Assembly: GCA_013151865.1 (NCBI GenBank)
Contig: JAADHN010000008.1
Location: 1 to 62,756 of the forward strand
Length of the DNA: 62,756 nucleotides
Source of the DNA: Kiritimatiellota bacterium
GTDB taxonomy: Bacteria; Verrucomicrobiota; Lentisphaeria; Oligosphaerales; JAADHN01
Direction of reading: 5' to 3'
Shown: in pieces, positions 26,812 through 34,407 of the stretch
Layout: every line of letters begins with the position of its first letter
Numbering within the stretch: the first letter of the stretch is position 1
Translations under genes and position numbers: made by a program
Notes under the pieces: generated by a model
Database searches by the model: none
Told to the model about the DNA's origin: nothing
The model's input: only the letters and a program-made list of their open reading frames with translations

Positions 26812-28482
26812 TCAGTCTCGTGAATCGAGAGCGGCCAACGGCGCCTCTCCTTGTTTCGCCAGTCGTTCGGCGGTCGCATAGCGGGCCCGGAAAAAATCTG
26901 CCCAGCGACGAGTCAAAGCGACCTGCTTTCGTTTATCGCCCAGTTCCCTGGCCATTTTCCCGGCCTCGGCGTATGTGAAAGGCAGCTTCCGGAGTTCGAC
27001 CATGGCGGCCGGGACGTTCGCCGGACCGCCCGCGTCGCAGACGGCCCGCCAAGCCCGGGTCAGTTCGTCGTGACAGTCGATGATGGCGACGCGTATCAGG
27101 ATTCGAATGAGTCCGAAGAGTCGCGCGGTCCAGCGGGGATGATACGTGAACCCGGCGGCAAGCTCGAAAGGACGGGCGTCCGGGTCCGACATGCGCCGAC
27201 GGTCCTCTGCGGTGTAAACGTCGCGCCGGATCGGCAGACGCCGGAGCGCGTACCGGTCGGGACCGCCCGGCACACCGCGCCGATAATCCCACAACCGCTG
27301 GCCCGCTTTCGAAAAGACGAAGTCGATGAACGTCCTGGCCAATTCCGGATGCGGCGCGCCCCGCAGCATACCGATGGGATCGGCCGACACCGACGACCCG
27401 CCGGCCGGGGTCACGTACCGCATGACCTCTCGCCCCACATTGCGGGCGGTCCACTCGGCCTCTCCCCGTCCATAGAAGTCGATGCACATGCCCGCTGCGA
27501 CCGCTCCCTGACCCACGTCCACCGGCACGCGTCCGGCCGAGAAAGTGAAATACCGGGCGTTACCGCCAATTCGGCGGACCAGGAGGAAAGCGTCTTCCCA
27601 GCCCCGGGCCAACGCCGCCGGGGTAGCCGCACCCCCGTTTGCGGCCACACTCCGCGCCATCTGTTGCTGGATGAGCATCTCGAACGCTTTGGTGATCGAG
27701 CCGCTCTTGGACGGGTCCGCCACCCCGATCTGGCCGAACAGCTCGGTCCGACCCAGATCTTCCCAGGCCTTGGGCCACGTGTCCGGACCGTCGCCCAAGC
27801 CTAAATCGCGCCAGCGATCCAAGTTGAAACAGATACCGAAAGCTGCGAGACAGGCGCCGTAGTACCGGTCGGCGGCGTCGTACCACACTTCGCCGCCGAC
27901 TCGCTCGAGCAAGACCGGAGTGGGACCGGAGAAAAGTTCGGGACGACGCTTGCGGAGTCCGCACGGCACGAGTATGCCCCGCGAAGCCATACGACCGAAC
28001 TCATACTGACCGCCCCCGAAAAACAAGTCGATGCCGATGCCTACGTCACTGGAGAGAAAAGCTTGGCGCGCCGCCCATTCGTCCGGGCTGGCAGAGCTTT
28101 CCCGGAGCTTCCGGTTCAGGACCGCCGCCGCGATGCCGGCGCTCCAGGGATTGCCCAGCCGCCGCCATACGCTTCGAAAAGCCGAGATGTACTCGCTGTC
28201 GATGTACCGAACAATCTCGCTGGTGCCGCCGGGGATGCGCCAATCGATGTCCACCTCGCGACCCAACTCGCGACGGCAGTAGGCGGTGAAAGCCCGCTCG
28301 AACTCGTACCGGATGGCCTCGTTGTGCGGGGAAATGATGACGAGCTGCTCGGCATCCGGGTTGTCGCCCACGTCCCGTTCCCGCAGAACAATAGGCAGCA
28401 GCAGGAGCAGAACCATGGCCCCCACGGCGCCGGCGCCGGCGCCTCCCCCAAGGCGCCTATTACTCCAAGTCCCGATCCGCAT
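26812..28482 (-). CDS. ABC-type extracellular solute-binding protein, membrane-anchored
   Basis: A 556-aa protein. A basic N-terminus and one hydrophobic segment (about 19-34, GAVGAMVLLLLLPIVL) suggest a signal anchor. The body resembles Fe3+/spermidine-type periplasmic binding proteins: LVIISPHNEAIRYEFERAF near 46-64, DIDWRIPGGTSEIVRYI, YYGACLAAFGICFN, VADPSKSGSITKAFEML and a hinge segment with SADPIGMLRGAPHP. About 110 extra helical residues follow the usual C-terminal end and contain a hydrophobic LFGLIRILIRVAI stretch. No permease or ATPase genes are nearby, so any transporter partner is elsewhere. It starts 3 bases after the stop of the M50 gene, indicating tight coupling. Ligand unknown. 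Confidence 0.75.
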   Translation of the reverse strand: MRIGTWSNRRLGGGAGAGAVGAMVLLLLLPIVLRERDVGDNPDAEQLVIISPHNEAIRYEFERAFTAYCRRELGREVDIDWRIPGGTSEIVRYIDSEYISAFRSVWRRLGNPWSAGIAAAVLNRKLRESSASPDEWAARQAFLSSDVGIGIDLFFGGGQYEFGRMASRGILVPCGLRKRRPELFSGPTPVLLERVGGEVWYDAADRYYGACLAAFGICFNLDRWRDLGLGDGPDTWPKAWEDLGRTELFGQIGVADPSKSGSITKAFEMLIQQQMARSVAANGGAATPAALARGWEDAFLLVRRIGGNARYFTFSAGRVPVDVGQGAVAAGMCIDFYGRGEAEWTARNVGREVMRYVTPAGGSSVSADPIGMLRGAPHPELARTFIDFVFSKAGQRLWDYRRGVPGGPDRYALRRLPIRRDVYTAEDRRRMSDPDARPFELAAGFTYHPRWTARLFGLIRILIRVAIIDCHDELTRAWRAVCDAGGPANVPAAMVELRKLPFTYAEAGKMARELGDKRKQVALTRRWADFFRARYATAERLAKQGEAPLAALDSRD

Positions 28483-28485
28483 GAT

Positions 28486-29133
28486 TCACATGCCTCCCAA
28501 GCGAAACAGCACGCCGCCGCCCTGGGTCAACCGGAAAGCCAGCCACTCGGAAACACTCCACAGAAAACGACCGGCCGGCGTCATAAACAGAACCAACAAT
28601 ACAACGATCCCGACCTGACCCCGGGCCTGGGCACTGACGCGCCGCATCCCCGGAATCAGGGACTCGTACACTGTCCATCCGTCCAGAATCGGCACGGGAA
28701 GCATGTTGAACACAAAAAGAAAGCAATTGGCGCGGACCCCGACCAGGGGAAGCAGCAGGAACGGATTGGACGCCCCCGAGCCGGAAAAACGCCTGGCGAC
28801 GATCAGGAGCGGTACGAATACCGCCGCCAAGACCAGGTTCGAGAGCGGACCGACCAGCGCCACCCAGAAACGCCCGAAGCGCCCGCGAAGAGCGCGGGGA
28901 TCGATGGGCACCGCACCCCAGGCGATCCCGAAAAGAAACAGCATCGCCAGCGACATGGGCCCCATCACCCGCAGTGGATTGAGGGTAAAACGCCCGTACC
29001 GCGCCGGTGTCCGGTCGCCCAGATGCACCGCCATCCAGGCATGGCAAAACTCGTGCACACAGATCGAGAACGCCACCAGCACGACCCAGGTCAAATAATA
29101 CTGCGGAGATTCGAAGAGCTGTTGAATAAACAT
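28486..29133 (-). CDS. Site-2-protease-like M50 membrane metalloprotease
   Basis: A 215-aa polytopic membrane protein from ATG 29133. The zinc motif HEFCH lies in the first helix (about residues 26-30, in FSICVHEFCHAW). A second motif, NMLPVPILDGW, supplies the family's NxxPxPxxDG-like zinc ligand. About five hydrophobic segments are visible. Compact M50 proteins of this type cleave substrates within the membrane, often anti-sigma factors or signal anchors. No sigma or anti-sigma gene is adjacent. It is the first gene of the eight-gene minus-strand run and is directly coupled to the solute-binding protein, whose anchor segment could be a substrate (speculative). Confidence 0.85.
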   Translation of the reverse strand: MFIQQLFESPQYYLTWVVLVAFSICVHEFCHAWMAVHLGDRTPARYGRFTLNPLRVMGPMSLAMLFLFGIAWGAVPIDPRALRGRFGRFWVALVGPLSNLVLAAVFVPLLIVARRFSGSGASNPFLLLPLVGVRANCFLFVFNMLPVPILDGWTVYESLIPGMRRVSAQARGQVGIVVLLVLFMTPAGRFLWSVSEWLAFRLTQGGGVLFRLGGM

Positions 29134-29831
29134 ACGTACGATCCAGCGTCCCGGCGGTTGCGGCCATGCCTTCCCCTGTCCGATCGGGTCGGACGCCGCC
29201 GTGTTCTCTTGCCGCGGCCGCATCCGGTGAAAGGCCGACAGAATACCCGCGCCGCGCACGGAAATCAACCGATGGCAGCGGACTGCGGACGATCCACGCG
29301 CGGATCGCATCCGAACCTGAACTATTCACGCGTCGCCTGTGCCGCAGATGATTTCGCGGCAAGACGCCGGCGTGGTGACCATGCCCACTCCAGCCGAGGC
29401 GTAGCCGAGACGGCCGCCTACCGGGACGGAGTGATCCGCCTCAGGCGGAGAACGCCAACTTGCAGCCATGAAACCGGATGCCGTGCCGGCCTTCGCCAAG
29501 GCTACGGCCCGACAGGCAGGCGGCACGCCCAAAGGGTGAAGCGCATTGCCGTTTTTCCCGACGCACGCGCCAAAAACCCAGTCTGTTGCAGCAGCATCTG
29601 TAACCGCTTTGCGTCCGGCTTGTATCGAGACAACATCGCCGGCTTCACGAATAGTCCAGGCTAACATTGTCGTGACGCGGCGGGCATGCCGTTTTCCCGC
29701 AGCGTATTCGGAGATTCCCGGTCAGGCCCGGAATTCCCGGCTGTCGGCGATACAGTAGGGGGGATTCGACACAAGTCCAGCACGGCGCCCTTTCCGCGGT
29801 TCCGGGCCGCAGCCACACAAGGAGGTGCAGG
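29134..29831. repeat. Intergenic region with repeat-cassette fragment
   Basis: About 700 bases with no convincing gene. The stretch around 29391-29515 contains cagccgaggcgtagccgag and ccttcgccaaggctacgg, matching in style the hairpin repeat at 1-180 and typical of intergenic cassettes in this group. A 113-codon open frame on the minus strand here (29326-29667) is derived from the repeat and is not called. The last ~20 bases hold the strong ribosome site of the next ORF. Confidence 0.5.
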
Positions 29832-30086
29832 GTGCAACCGCTCGAGGTGATCCGACTCGACGACAGCCCCGGCGGACGCTTCGCCGCGCGCGAACTCCGC
29901 AAATACCTGACCCGCGCCACCGGCACACCGGTCAGTCTTCGGCGCCGAAAGCGCTTCGACCCGCAGCGTCCAGTCTTGTGGCTCGGGACATCAGCCCAGC
30001 TCGCCGGCGCAGTCCCGGCGTGTCGGCAGCAGGTCATTGCCCCCATTTTCGGGATCACGCACGAGAAACTGGAGGCACGTCCCTGA
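29832..30086 (+). pseudogene. Short ORF resembling the N-terminus of a DUF4838/GH20b-like domain
   Basis: An 84-aa ORF starting GTG 29832 behind an excellent ribosome site (aaggaggtgcag). The sequence VIRLDDSPGGRFAARELRKYLTRATG, split here as DDSPGGRFAARELRKYL and TRATGTPVSL, matches the start of N-terminal domains that precede GH20, GH67 and DUF4838 catalytic regions. It ends after ~65 further residues with no catalytic domain. The stop overlaps (CTGA) a possible CTG start of the following glycosyltransferase. It looks like the truncated front of a larger glycosidase gene, possibly now serving as a translated leader. A genuine small protein is the alternative. Confidence 0.45.
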
Positions 30087-31282
30087 GCACGGAGAAGGAA
30101 CAATCCGCCCGCCTGAACACTGTCGCCTCGGGTCGGACTTCGACCGGCCCCTTGCGTCTGGTGTTTCTCTGCAATTCGCCGGCAGTCCCCGCGGGGGTCG
30201 AGAAGACCACGTGCCTGCTGCTCGAACACCTGGACCGCGACCGGTTCGAACCGCGGGTCGTTCTCAACGGCGAGGGTCCGTTCGCGGACAAACTCCGGGA
30301 ACTCGGCGTGGATCTCGAGATCCTGCCCTGCCGAGGCCGGACCAGCAGGGCCTGGCGGCGCGCCCTCGGGAAATCGTTGAAGCAACGCCCGGCCCACGTC
30401 GTGCAATTGCACCTCAGCCGACTCAACGCGCCCCTGTTGCGCCGAACGGGAGCACGGTTGGTCGAACGCCTGAACATGACCCGGGACCCTCGCATCCGCC
30501 ATCCGCTCGCCCTGCCCTGGCTGGACCGATTTACGGCGCGTTGGATCGACCGTTTTATCGTGGTCTCGGACACCCTCCGCAACGCCTTCCTGGCCCGGGG
30601 GTACCCGGCTCGAAAGCTGCACGTGGTCCATAACGGCGTCCAAGCCCCGGAAGCGACGGACCCGACTCGGCTCCGGCGTGAGCTGGACGTCGCCCCGGAC
30701 GTTCCCCTGATCGGAGCCGTGGGGCGTCTCACGGCCCAGAAAGGCATGGATTCTTTCATCGAAACCATTTGCGAGCTTCGCACAGGACACCCGACGGTCC
30801 GGGCCGTGATCGTGGGTGAGGGCGAGCTGCGGGCCGGGCTCGAAGCTCGGGTCGAGCAGTGCGGACTCCGCAGTACACTTCACTTCCTGGGGTTCCGGCA
30901 AGACGTTTGGGACATACTGGCCGGGCTCGATGTTCTCGTACTTCTGAGCCGGTGGGAGCCGTTTGCCAATGTCCTGCTCGAAGCCATGGCGGTCGGTACG
31001 CCGATCGTGGCCTCGAACGTGCCCGGGAACCGGGAAGCCCTCACGAAGACCGAGACGGCCGGGCTGCTCGTGCCGCCCGAGCGTCCCGATTTGGCCGCGG
31101 AAGCCGTCGGGCGAATCCTGACAAGCCCGGAATTGCGCCGCAAACTCGCCGAGGGCGGCAAAAGACGAGCCCGGGACTTTACCGTGGAACGAATGACCCG
31201 GCAACACGAGCAAGTTTATTCCTCGTTGCGCGCAGTCGCCCGGCCGCGTCGGACGGGCCCGGCCCCTGCCCGTGACCCGTAA
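30083..31282 (+). CDS. Glycosyltransferase family 4 (GT-B fold)
   Basis: Transfers a sugar from a nucleotide donor, probably in cell-surface glycan assembly; cytoplasmic or membrane-associated. About 399 aa. The N-terminal half has LVFLCNSPAVPAGVEKTT (the glycine-poor GT4 acceptor-side loop) and VERLNMTRDPR. The C-terminal half has FIVVSDTLRNAFLARGYP, VVHNGVQAP, IGAVGRLTAQKGMDSFIE, LHFLGFRQDVWDIL and the donor-site EPFANVLLEAMAVGTPIVAS (E-x7-E). No ATG or GTG fits the N-terminus. CTG at 30083 has ggaggc seven bases upstream and overlaps the previous stop as CTGA, so I take it as the start. The TTG at LRLVFL is the fallback. Confidence 0.85.
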   Translation: MSTEKEQSARLNTVASGRTSTGPLRLVFLCNSPAVPAGVEKTTCLLLEHLDRDRFEPRVVLNGEGPFADKLRELGVDLEILPCRGRTSRAWRRALGKSLKQRPAHVVQLHLSRLNAPLLRRTGARLVERLNMTRDPRIRHPLALPWLDRFTARWIDRFIVVSDTLRNAFLARGYPARKLHVVHNGVQAPEATDPTRLRRELDVAPDVPLIGAVGRLTAQKGMDSFIETICELRTGHPTVRAVIVGEGELRAGLEARVEQCGLRSTLHFLGFRQDVWDILAGLDVLVLLSRWEPFANVLLEAMAVGTPIVASNVPGNREALTKTETAGLLVPPERPDLAAEAVGRILTSPELRRKLAEGGKRRARDFTVERMTRQHEQVYSSLRAVARPRRTGPAPARDP

Positions 31283-31579
31283 ACGGCCGAAGACAAATGG
31301 CCCGAGTTTCCGGAGCGGCGTCCTGCTTGAGTTCCGCGATCAGGGCCTGCCGCCCTATCGGTTCGCGGGGACGCTCGCCCCCAAGGCGGGGCGACCGAAA
31401 ACTCAGGGCTGGAAAGCGAGCCTGCTGAACGGGAGAGCCGTGTTCTCCCCGATGTCGGGCAATAAAGCGCGTCGGGAAGTCGGGACTCCGACTTCGGCAA
31501 CCCCGGTCATCGCGTTACATTTCCCCGTCCGTTTTTTGGACGCGGGCAAAGAGCAGCCTCAGCCAGAGAGAGGAAAGCC
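31283..31579. other. Intergenic region, nothing recognised
   Basis: About 300 bases between the GT4 and deacetylase genes. One frame is open throughout, but its translation looks non-coding and it has no ribosome site. agagaggaaagcc just before 31580 is the ribosome site of the deacetylase. Confidence 0.3.
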
Positions 31580-32395
31580 ATGACGACGGCCGTTTTGTCC
31601 GGTTCCGTTTGGGTTGTCGGGGCCGCACTGCTCACTGTCGCACTTCCGGGCGGCGCGACGGCGGAGCAACCGCGCCCGGCTCCGGAGCAGTTGCCGGGGC
31701 CCGGTGTGGTGTTGACGTTCGACGACCGTTCCGTGGCGAACTGGGTCCGAGCGCTCCCGCTCTTCAGTCGATACGGGGCACGCGTCACGTTCTTCATCGA
31801 CCACTGGGACAAGTTGTCGTCTCAACAGCTTCGCGGCCTCGAAAAACTGGTGGCCGCCGGTCATGCCGTGGGCTGCCACGGACTCCGCCATCGCAAAGCG
31901 GTCGAGTACAGCCGGACACATTCGATGGCGCAGTACCTGGCCGACGAGATCGCGCCCGCCGTGAAGCTGATGCGCAGGGCCGGGTTCGATCCGACATGCT
32001 TTGCCTACCCATGCAGTCAGCACAATGCGGACACCGATACCGCACTGCTCGAGGTTTTTCGGCGCCTGCGCAGTGGTTGCGGACGCGGCAAGGGGCGGCG
32101 CCTCGTGCAGCTTACCCCGATTTTCACCCCGCTCGATCGGATCAAAGACCGTGGCTGCCTGATCGGCACGTGCGTCCAGCCGCACACTGCCGACGCCCCG
32201 TTGATCGCGGAAGTTGCGGAGGCGTTCCGGCGCGTGAAAAAGCGGCGCGAGGTCGTCGTGTTCTACGCGCACGACATCCGGCCGGAAGGCGCCCCGGGGC
32301 CGGCCAATTACATTACGCCCGACGCACTCGAAGCGATCTTGCGGAGTGCACGGGCGGACGGGTTGCGGTTCTTCACGTTCGACGATCTGCCATAG
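31580..32395 (+). CDS. Secreted polysaccharide deacetylase (NodB/CE4-like)
   Basis: Predicted metal-dependent N- or O-deacetylase acting on polysaccharide. 271 aa with a signal peptide (VWVVGAALLTVALPGGATA). NodB motif 1 is LTFDDRS near 44-50 (catalytic Asp and metal Asp). Motif 2 is GCHGLRHR near 98-105, replacing the usual H(S/T)xxH with HGLRH. FAYPCSQHN supplies the motif-3 region, and FYAHDIRPEG has a late His. Start ATG 31580, ribosome site agagaggaaag. The PfkB-HAD gene follows after only 10 bases, so the two are in one operon. Confidence 0.85.
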   Translation: MTTAVLSGSVWVVGAALLTVALPGGATAEQPRPAPEQLPGPGVVLTFDDRSVANWVRALPLFSRYGARVTFFIDHWDKLSSQQLRGLEKLVAAGHAVGCHGLRHRKAVEYSRTHSMAQYLADEIAPAVKLMRRAGFDPTCFAYPCSQHNADTDTALLEVFRRLRSGCGRGKGRRLVQLTPIFTPLDRIKDRGCLIGTCVQPHTADAPLIAEVAEAFRRVKKRREVVVFYAHDIRPEGAPGPANYITPDALEAILRSARADGLRFFTFDDLP

Positions 32396-32405
32396 GAGGC
32401 ATGGT

Positions 32406-34358
32406 ATGCAGAAGCACGACGAGGTTGCCGGGGACCGGGCCGTGGCGGCAGTGGCTCTCGATTCAAGCCGTCTCGAGGCCCTGCTGGAGCAAATGCCGTC
32501 GGCCCATGTGGGTGTGATCGGCGATTTCTGTCTGGACGTCTACTGGGTTTTGGACCTGTCCCGGTCCGAGCGATCCGTCGAAACGGGAAAGACCACCCAA
32601 CCCGTGCGCGAACAGCACTACTCCCTCGGGGGCGCCGGGAATGTGGTGGCCAACCTGGCGGCGCTGAGGGTGGGCGCCATCTCCGTATTCGGAGCGGTGG
32701 GGGACGACCCGTTCGGACATCGCCTGCTGCGGCTGCTCGAAGCCTGTGGCGCGGATCGCAATGGCATGCAGGTCGCGACCGGCCCGGCTTGGCAGACCCT
32801 GACCTACTGCAAACCGTACGTCGGCGACGAAGAACTGCCCCGGATCGACATGGGCAATTTCAACGACCTTCCGGACCGGCTGGCGGACGCCGTTCTCGAG
32901 GCCCTCTCCGCCGCCCTGGACGGACTCGATGTGGTCATCGTCAATCAGCAGGTGCTCACGGGGATTCACACGCCCCGTCTGCGGCAGCGGCTGCGGGCCC
33001 TCATCCGGCGTCGGACGGATAAGGTCTTCGTCTTCGATGGCCGTCACTACACCGACAGTTATCCGGAGGCTTGGCTCAAGGTCAATGGACACGAGGCGTT
33101 GCGACTATCCGGGACGGAGCGCGACCCGGCGGAACTGGTCATGCGCGACGAAGCTTTGACGGCCGGCCGGAGACTTCACCGTCGGTTCGGGCGCCCGGTT
33201 TTCGTGACCCGCGGCGACCGCGGCTGCCTCGTGGTGCTCGATTCCGGCGTGTATCAGGTGCCCGGGCTCGAGGTCATCGGCCGTGTGGACCCGGTGGGGG
33301 CGGGCGACAGTTTCCTGGCCGGGCTCGGCGCGGCCTTGGCCGCCGGGGCCGCGCCCCAGGAAGCGGCCGCGGTCGGAAACTTCACCGCCGGAGTCACCGT
33401 CCGAAAACTCCGGCAGACCGGCACGGCCACGCCCGAAGAAGTGCTCGAAATCGGTCGCGAACCCCGATACGCCTTCGAGCCGGAGCTGGCGGAAGATCCG
33501 CGACGCGCCCGACATCTCGGCGGTTCGGACATCGAAATCGTGGCGGACCCGCCGGACGCAACCCGGGCGCAAATCGCCATCTTCGATCACGACGGCACCA
33601 TCTCGACCCTGCGCCAGGGCTGGGAAACGGTCATGGAGAATATGATGATCCGGGCCATCCTCGGCAATCGGTACGACGACGCGGAGGAAACCCTCTACCA
33701 CAAGGTCGTGGATCGGGTTCGAACCTTTATCGACCAGACCACCGGTATCCAGACGCTCTCTCAAATGCAGGGGTTGGTGAGTATGGTCCGCGAGTTCGGA
33801 ATCGTGCCGCGTGAAGAAATCCTGGATGAGTTCGGGTACAAAACCATCTATAACGAGGCCCTGATGCAGAAGGTGCGGGACCGACTGGCCCGGCTCGAAC
33901 GCGGGGAACTCGAGGTTGCGGACTTCGCCATCAAGAACGCCGTCGAGTGGTTGCACATCCTGCACCGGCACGGATTGCGGCTCTATCTCGCCAGCGGTAC
34001 GGACTTGGACGACGTGAAGGCCGAGGCCCGCGCCATGGGGTACGCGGACCTCTTCGAAGACCGCATTTTCGGGGCTGTCGGAGACGTGACCGTGGAAGCC
34101 AAGCGCGTCGTCCTGGACCGCATCCTCGCGGAAATCGGCGAGGTGGCCGGCCGCGTGGTCACTTTCGGCGACGGTCCGGTCGAAATCCGGGAAACACGGC
34201 GGCGGGGCGGTCTGCCCATCGGCGTGGCCAGCGACGAGGTGCGACGCTTCGGCCTCAACCCGGCCAAACGGACCCGGCTGATTCGGGCGGGGGCGGTTGT
34301 GATCGTCCCCGATTTCTCCCAATTGACGGCCTTGAAGCGATTCTTCGGGTTCACATGA
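32406..34358 (+). CDS. PfkB-family sugar kinase fused to HAD phosphatase
   Basis: A 650-aa two-domain protein from ATG 32406 (taggaggca six bases upstream). Residues ~1-345 form a ribokinase/PfkB domain resembling the heptose kinase half of HldE (RfaE): GDFCLDVYWVLD, SLGGAGNVVANLAAL, FGAVGDDPFG, VFVTRGDRGCLVV and the catalytic DPVGAGDSF near 295-303. Residues ~385-650 form a HAD phosphatase with a large helical cap: FDHDGTIS near 392 (Asp nucleophile plus Asp), LASGTD (motif II), KRVVLDRIL (motif III Lys) and GDGPVEI (motif IV). One chain could thus phosphorylate and dephosphorylate sugars. The stop is 49 bases from the convergent GH123-like gene. Substrate unknown. Confidence 0.88.
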   Translation: MQKHDEVAGDRAVAAVALDSSRLEALLEQMPSAHVGVIGDFCLDVYWVLDLSRSERSVETGKTTQPVREQHYSLGGAGNVVANLAALRVGAISVFGAVGDDPFGHRLLRLLEACGADRNGMQVATGPAWQTLTYCKPYVGDEELPRIDMGNFNDLPDRLADAVLEALSAALDGLDVVIVNQQVLTGIHTPRLRQRLRALIRRRTDKVFVFDGRHYTDSYPEAWLKVNGHEALRLSGTERDPAELVMRDEALTAGRRLHRRFGRPVFVTRGDRGCLVVLDSGVYQVPGLEVIGRVDPVGAGDSFLAGLGAALAAGAAPQEAAAVGNFTAGVTVRKLRQTGTATPEEVLEIGREPRYAFEPELAEDPRRARHLGGSDIEIVADPPDATRAQIAIFDHDGTISTLRQGWETVMENMMIRAILGNRYDDAEETLYHKVVDRVRTFIDQTTGIQTLSQMQGLVSMVREFGIVPREEILDEFGYKTIYNEALMQKVRDRLARLERGELEVADFAIKNAVEWLHILHRHGLRLYLASGTDLDDVKAEARAMGYADLFEDRIFGAVGDVTVEAKRVVLDRILAEIGEVAGRVVTFGDGPVEIRETRRRGGLPIGVASDEVRRFGLNPAKRTRLIRAGAVVIVPDFSQLTALKRFFGFT

Positions 34359-34407
34359 CCGTTGCTCGACGTCCGGAGGCAGCCCCGGGCAGGAACGCCG
34401 CCAACCC

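Noticed and set aside
29326-29667. 113-codon minus-strand ORF in the 29-kb spacer
   Set aside because: It is the translation of an intergenic repeat cassette and lacks a ribosome site and conserved protein features.
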